Shown in pieces: positions 62,046-64,000 of a stretch of 64,000 nt of DNA. A program made the position numbers and the translations under genes. Origin of the DNA: Pseudomonas vranovensis DSM 16006 (GTDB lineage Bacteria; Pseudomonadota; Gammaproteobacteria; Pseudomonadales; Pseudomonadaceae); assembly GCF_000425805.1 (NCBI RefSeq), contig NZ_AUED01000001.1:124001-188000 (forward strand), given 5' to 3'. The stretch's first letter is position 1. Each line of letters starts with the position of its first letter. The notes below the pieces were generated by a model that worked only from the letters and a program-made list of their open reading frames with translations, was not told the DNA's origin and searched no databases.

Positions 62046-63010
62046 AAGCAGTTCTACTCAAATCATTCGGCGGCCCGGAATCGTTCGAGCTGTGCGACGT
62101 ACCCAAGCCTGTGCCGCATACAGGGCAAGTCCTGGTCCGGGTACACGCAACGTCCATCAATCCGTTGGATTATCAGGTCCGACGTGGCGATTATTCCGGG
62201 TTGGTGCAACTTGCGACCATTACCGGGCACGACGTCTCTGGTGTTGTCGAGGCCGTCGGGCCGGGTGTGACAGCCTTCGCGCCGGGCGATGAAGTCTGGT
62301 ACACCCCGCAAATATTCGACGGCCCTGGAAGCTATGCCGAGTACCACGTTGCCGCCGTAAGCATCATCGGGAACAAGCCGCCTTCGCTAAGCCACCTTGA
62401 GGCGGCAAGCCTGAGCCTGGTCGGTGGAACGGCGTGGGAAGCCCTGGCCGTGCGCGCGCGGCTCAGCGTTGGGGAAAGCATTCTGGTACACGGCGGCGCG
62501 GGAGGCGTCGGCCATGTAGCGATCCAGTTGGCGAAAGCCATGGGTGCGAAGGTTTTCACGACCGTGCGCGAAGCAAACTTCGAGTTCGCACGCCGTATGG
62601 GTGCCGATGTGATCATCGACTACGAAAAGGAGGATTACGTCGATGCCATCATGCGGGAAACGGCGGGCCGCGGCGTCGATGTCGTGTTCGACACCGTCGG
62701 CGGCAACACATTGTCGCGTAGCCCCGACGCGCTCGCACAGCTTGGCCGCGTTGTCTCGATCGTGGACATTGCTCAGCCACAAAACCTGGTTCAGGCCTGG
62801 GGCAAGAACGCGAGTTATCACTTCGTCTTTACCCGGCAGAACCGCGGCAAGCTTGATGAGTTGAGCACGTTGGTCGCGCGCGGTTACCTGCGGCCGCATG
62901 TGGGCGCGGTGTATTCGCTTGCCGATATCCCGCTTGCCCATGCCCGGCTGGAAAGTCCCCACAACGGTATTCAAGGCAAAATCGCGATTGCAGTCGAGGC
63001 AACGCCATGA
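62042..63010 (+). CDS. NADPH:quinone-oxidoreductase-like MDR enzyme
   Basis: The 322-residue zinc-free medium-chain reductase has an N-terminal GroES-like domain ([24 protein letters not shown]) and the cofactor loop [23 protein letters not shown]. It reduces quinones, enones or similar electrophiles. It is joined to both neighbours by ATGA overlaps, so the three proteins are made together; a detoxification role fits the context. Confidence 0.9.
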   Translation: MKAVLLKSFGGPESFELCDVPKPVPHTGQVLVRVHATSINPLDYQVRRGDYSGLVQLATITGHDVSGVVEAVGPGVTAFAPGDEVWYTPQIFDGPGSYAEYHVAAVSIIGNKPPSLSHLEAASLSLVGGTAWEALAVRARLSVGESILVHGGAGGVGHVAIQLAKAMGAKVFTTVREANFEFARRMGADVIIDYEKEDYVDAIMRETAGRGVDVVFDTVGGNTLSRSPDALAQLGRVVSIVDIAQPQNLVQAWGKNASYHFVFTRQNRGKLDELSTLVARGYLRPHVGAVYSLADIPLAHARLESPHNGIQGKIAIAVEATP

Positions 63011-63315
63011 TTTATGAAATCGCTCTGCTACCTGTTCATCAGGAGCACATTGAAAGGTTCAAGCGCGCATTTGCCGAAGTCGCACCTTTGCTTGGCCGCG
63101 CAAAAGGTTACCTCGGGCACACGCTGGCGCAAGGAATCGAAACCCCCGAGCGGTTCAACTTGATCGTCCGATGGCAATCCCTCGAGGATCACACGCCGGG
63201 TTTTGAAGCGAGTGAAGACCATCGGCTGTTCATGATGGGTTTACAGGAGTATTTCTCGGAAGAACCGACGGTCTACCACCTTGAGGGAGAAACGCTTGGT
63301 ACAGGCGAGGTGTGA
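63007..63315 (+). CDS. Antibiotic biosynthesis monooxygenase (ABM) family protein
   Basis: The 102-residue ferredoxin-like-fold protein ([59 protein letters not shown]) resembles ABM/YgiN-type proteins, which oxidise quinols or act as small cofactor-free monooxygenases. It is the third gene of the CGNR-linked operon, starting on the stop of the reductase gene. Confidence 0.88.
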   Translation: MIYEIALLPVHQEHIERFKRAFAEVAPLLGRAKGYLGHTLAQGIETPERFNLIVRWQSLEDHTPGFEASEDHRLFMMGLQEYFSEEPTVYHLEGETLGTGEV

Positions 63316-63343
63316 GTTTGAATTGATGCGGCTGTGTTTGAGC

Positions 63344-63389
63344 GATAGCTGAAGCGATGGGGGCGCGTCGACGGGGCTGCAGCTATCGA
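63344..63389. terminator. Inverted repeat between convergent ABM and beta-lactamase-like genes
   Basis: CGATAGCTG and CAGCTATCG form perfect 9-base arms around a 28-base loop in the spacer between convergent genes. There is no T tract, so terminator function is only a possibility. Confidence 0.35.
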
Positions 63390-63434
63390 CCTCTGGCGGT
63401 TATCGGGCGGACCATGAGGCCGACGCCAAAGAGC

Positions 63435-64000
63435 TTATAGGTGTTTCGCTTCCTGCCGCAGGGCATCTATCAGCTGTTCTGCAACGATGCCTTCGACGGC
63501 CCCTTGGCTGGCGCCTGCCTCAAAAGCAGCGAAACACGCCGATGCGTCACCGTCGCAAATACGGTAAACGGCAATGACACTGCCAGGCCCGCAGCCTGTG
63601 TGTCCGCAGAGGGAGTATCCGCCGTCAATTGAACCCTGCATCACACCCAGCCCATAGCCGGGGGTGATCCATGGGCGGCCGGGAATCGGACCGCCCAGTG
63701 TTCGTGCAGCCTGCATTTCCTGGAGCAAGGCCGTGCAGAGAAGGTTGCCCGAGAGGAGCCGATCCAGGAATAGCGCTGCTTGTGAAATCGGGCCGATCAG
63801 CAAGCCATGGTAGACCCAGGCGGGATCATAGTTTGAGCTGCTGCCAAGATGGGTCGTTTGCAACGCTTCGCGCGTTCTGGCCAAGCGGACGCCCGCCAGG
63901 CCCAACGGGATCAGCGCGCGTTGAGTCACTGCTTCATCAAGCGCCAGATCAGTCAGCCGTTCAATAAGCCTGCCGATGAGCAAGTAGCCAACATTCGAGT
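63435..64000 (-). CDS. Beta-lactamase-family serine hydrolase, C-terminal part (cut by window edge)
   Basis: About 188 codons are visible; the N-terminal part with the SxxK nucleophile lies beyond the window. The visible part begins SNVGYLLIGRLIERL, the end of the [Y]SN-x-GY motif of class C-like serine hydrolases, and ends with a region containing SLCGHTGCGPGSVIAVY, where HTG stands for the KTG/HxG triad. Most such chromosomal proteins are esterases or peptidases, not resistance enzymes. Confidence 0.75.
   Translation of the reverse strand, partial: SNVGYLLIGRLIERLTDLALDEAVTQRALIPLGLAGVRLARTREALQTTHLGSSSNYDPAWVYHGLLIGPISQAALFLDRLLSGNLLCTALLQEMQAARTLGGPIPGRPWITPGYGLGVMQGSIDGGYSLCGHTGCGPGSVIAVYRICDGDASACFAAFEAGASQGAVEGIVAEQLIDALRQEAKHL

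Overview
The window looks like a chromosomal segment of a Pseudomonas of the P. putida/P. fluorescens lineage. The reasons are high GC coding sequence, many LysR and AraC regulators, intergenic REP elements of the type common in that group, a complete levulinate (lva) operon arranged as in P. putida, and many Crc/Hfq-type A-rich motifs at start codons. I see no phage, integrase, insertion sequence, tRNA, rRNA or CRISPR array. One gene is visibly broken (yeiH-like, in-frame stop codon), and the two edge genes are cut by the window.

Layout. 0-9.4 kb: exported beta-carbonic anhydrase, EamA exporter with divergent LysR, an FAD oxidase/LysR/MFS set, a small lipoprotein, AzlCD and LysE exporters. 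9.4-10.1 kb: a gene-free block made of repeats. 10.1-17.1 kb: a leftward operon headed by an SsuD-like flavin monooxygenase with flavin reductase, MFS carrier, GFA protein, broken YeiH exporter and a DUF1329 protein, with a divergent LysR. 17.3-24 kb: TrmK methyltransferase, amino-acid-type chemoreceptor, DUF1704 metallopeptidase, SDR and CSS-EAL phosphodiesterase. 24.2-33.5 kb: lvaR and lvaABCDEFG (levulinate to 3-hydroxyvaleryl-CoA). I place a sigma-54 promoter and a triple upstream operator between lvaR and lvaA.

33.6-41 kb: two outer-membrane proteins, an exported amidohydrolase with divergent LysR, a C45-type acyltransferase/peptidase and an MHS carrier. 41-58 kb is the least explained part: a coniferyl-aldehyde-type dehydrogenase, class II aldolase, GMC oxidoreductase, MaoC hydratase, Crp/Fnr regulator, AMP-ligase and cupin dioxygenase. 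These are followed by a DUF1302-DUF1329-YCF48-MMPL operon and interleaved with two AraC regulators. Each AraC gene has two matching operator-like direct repeats nearby, which would tie these genes into two linked regulons. I infer uptake or trafficking of a hydrophobic compound together with its stepwise oxidation; the substrate is unknown. 58-64 kb: Nudix hydrolase, an HxlR/MFS divergon with two 17-base operators, a CGNR-regulated hydrolase/oxidoreductase/monooxygenase cassette with four symmetric half-sites, and the end of a beta-lactamase-like gene.

A thread through the window is the AAnAAnAA motif (the Crc/Hfq catabolite-activity motif) at or just upstream of 14 starts, nearly all of catabolic, transport or envelope genes. 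This suggests much of the segment is a translationally repressed set of secondary-substrate genes.
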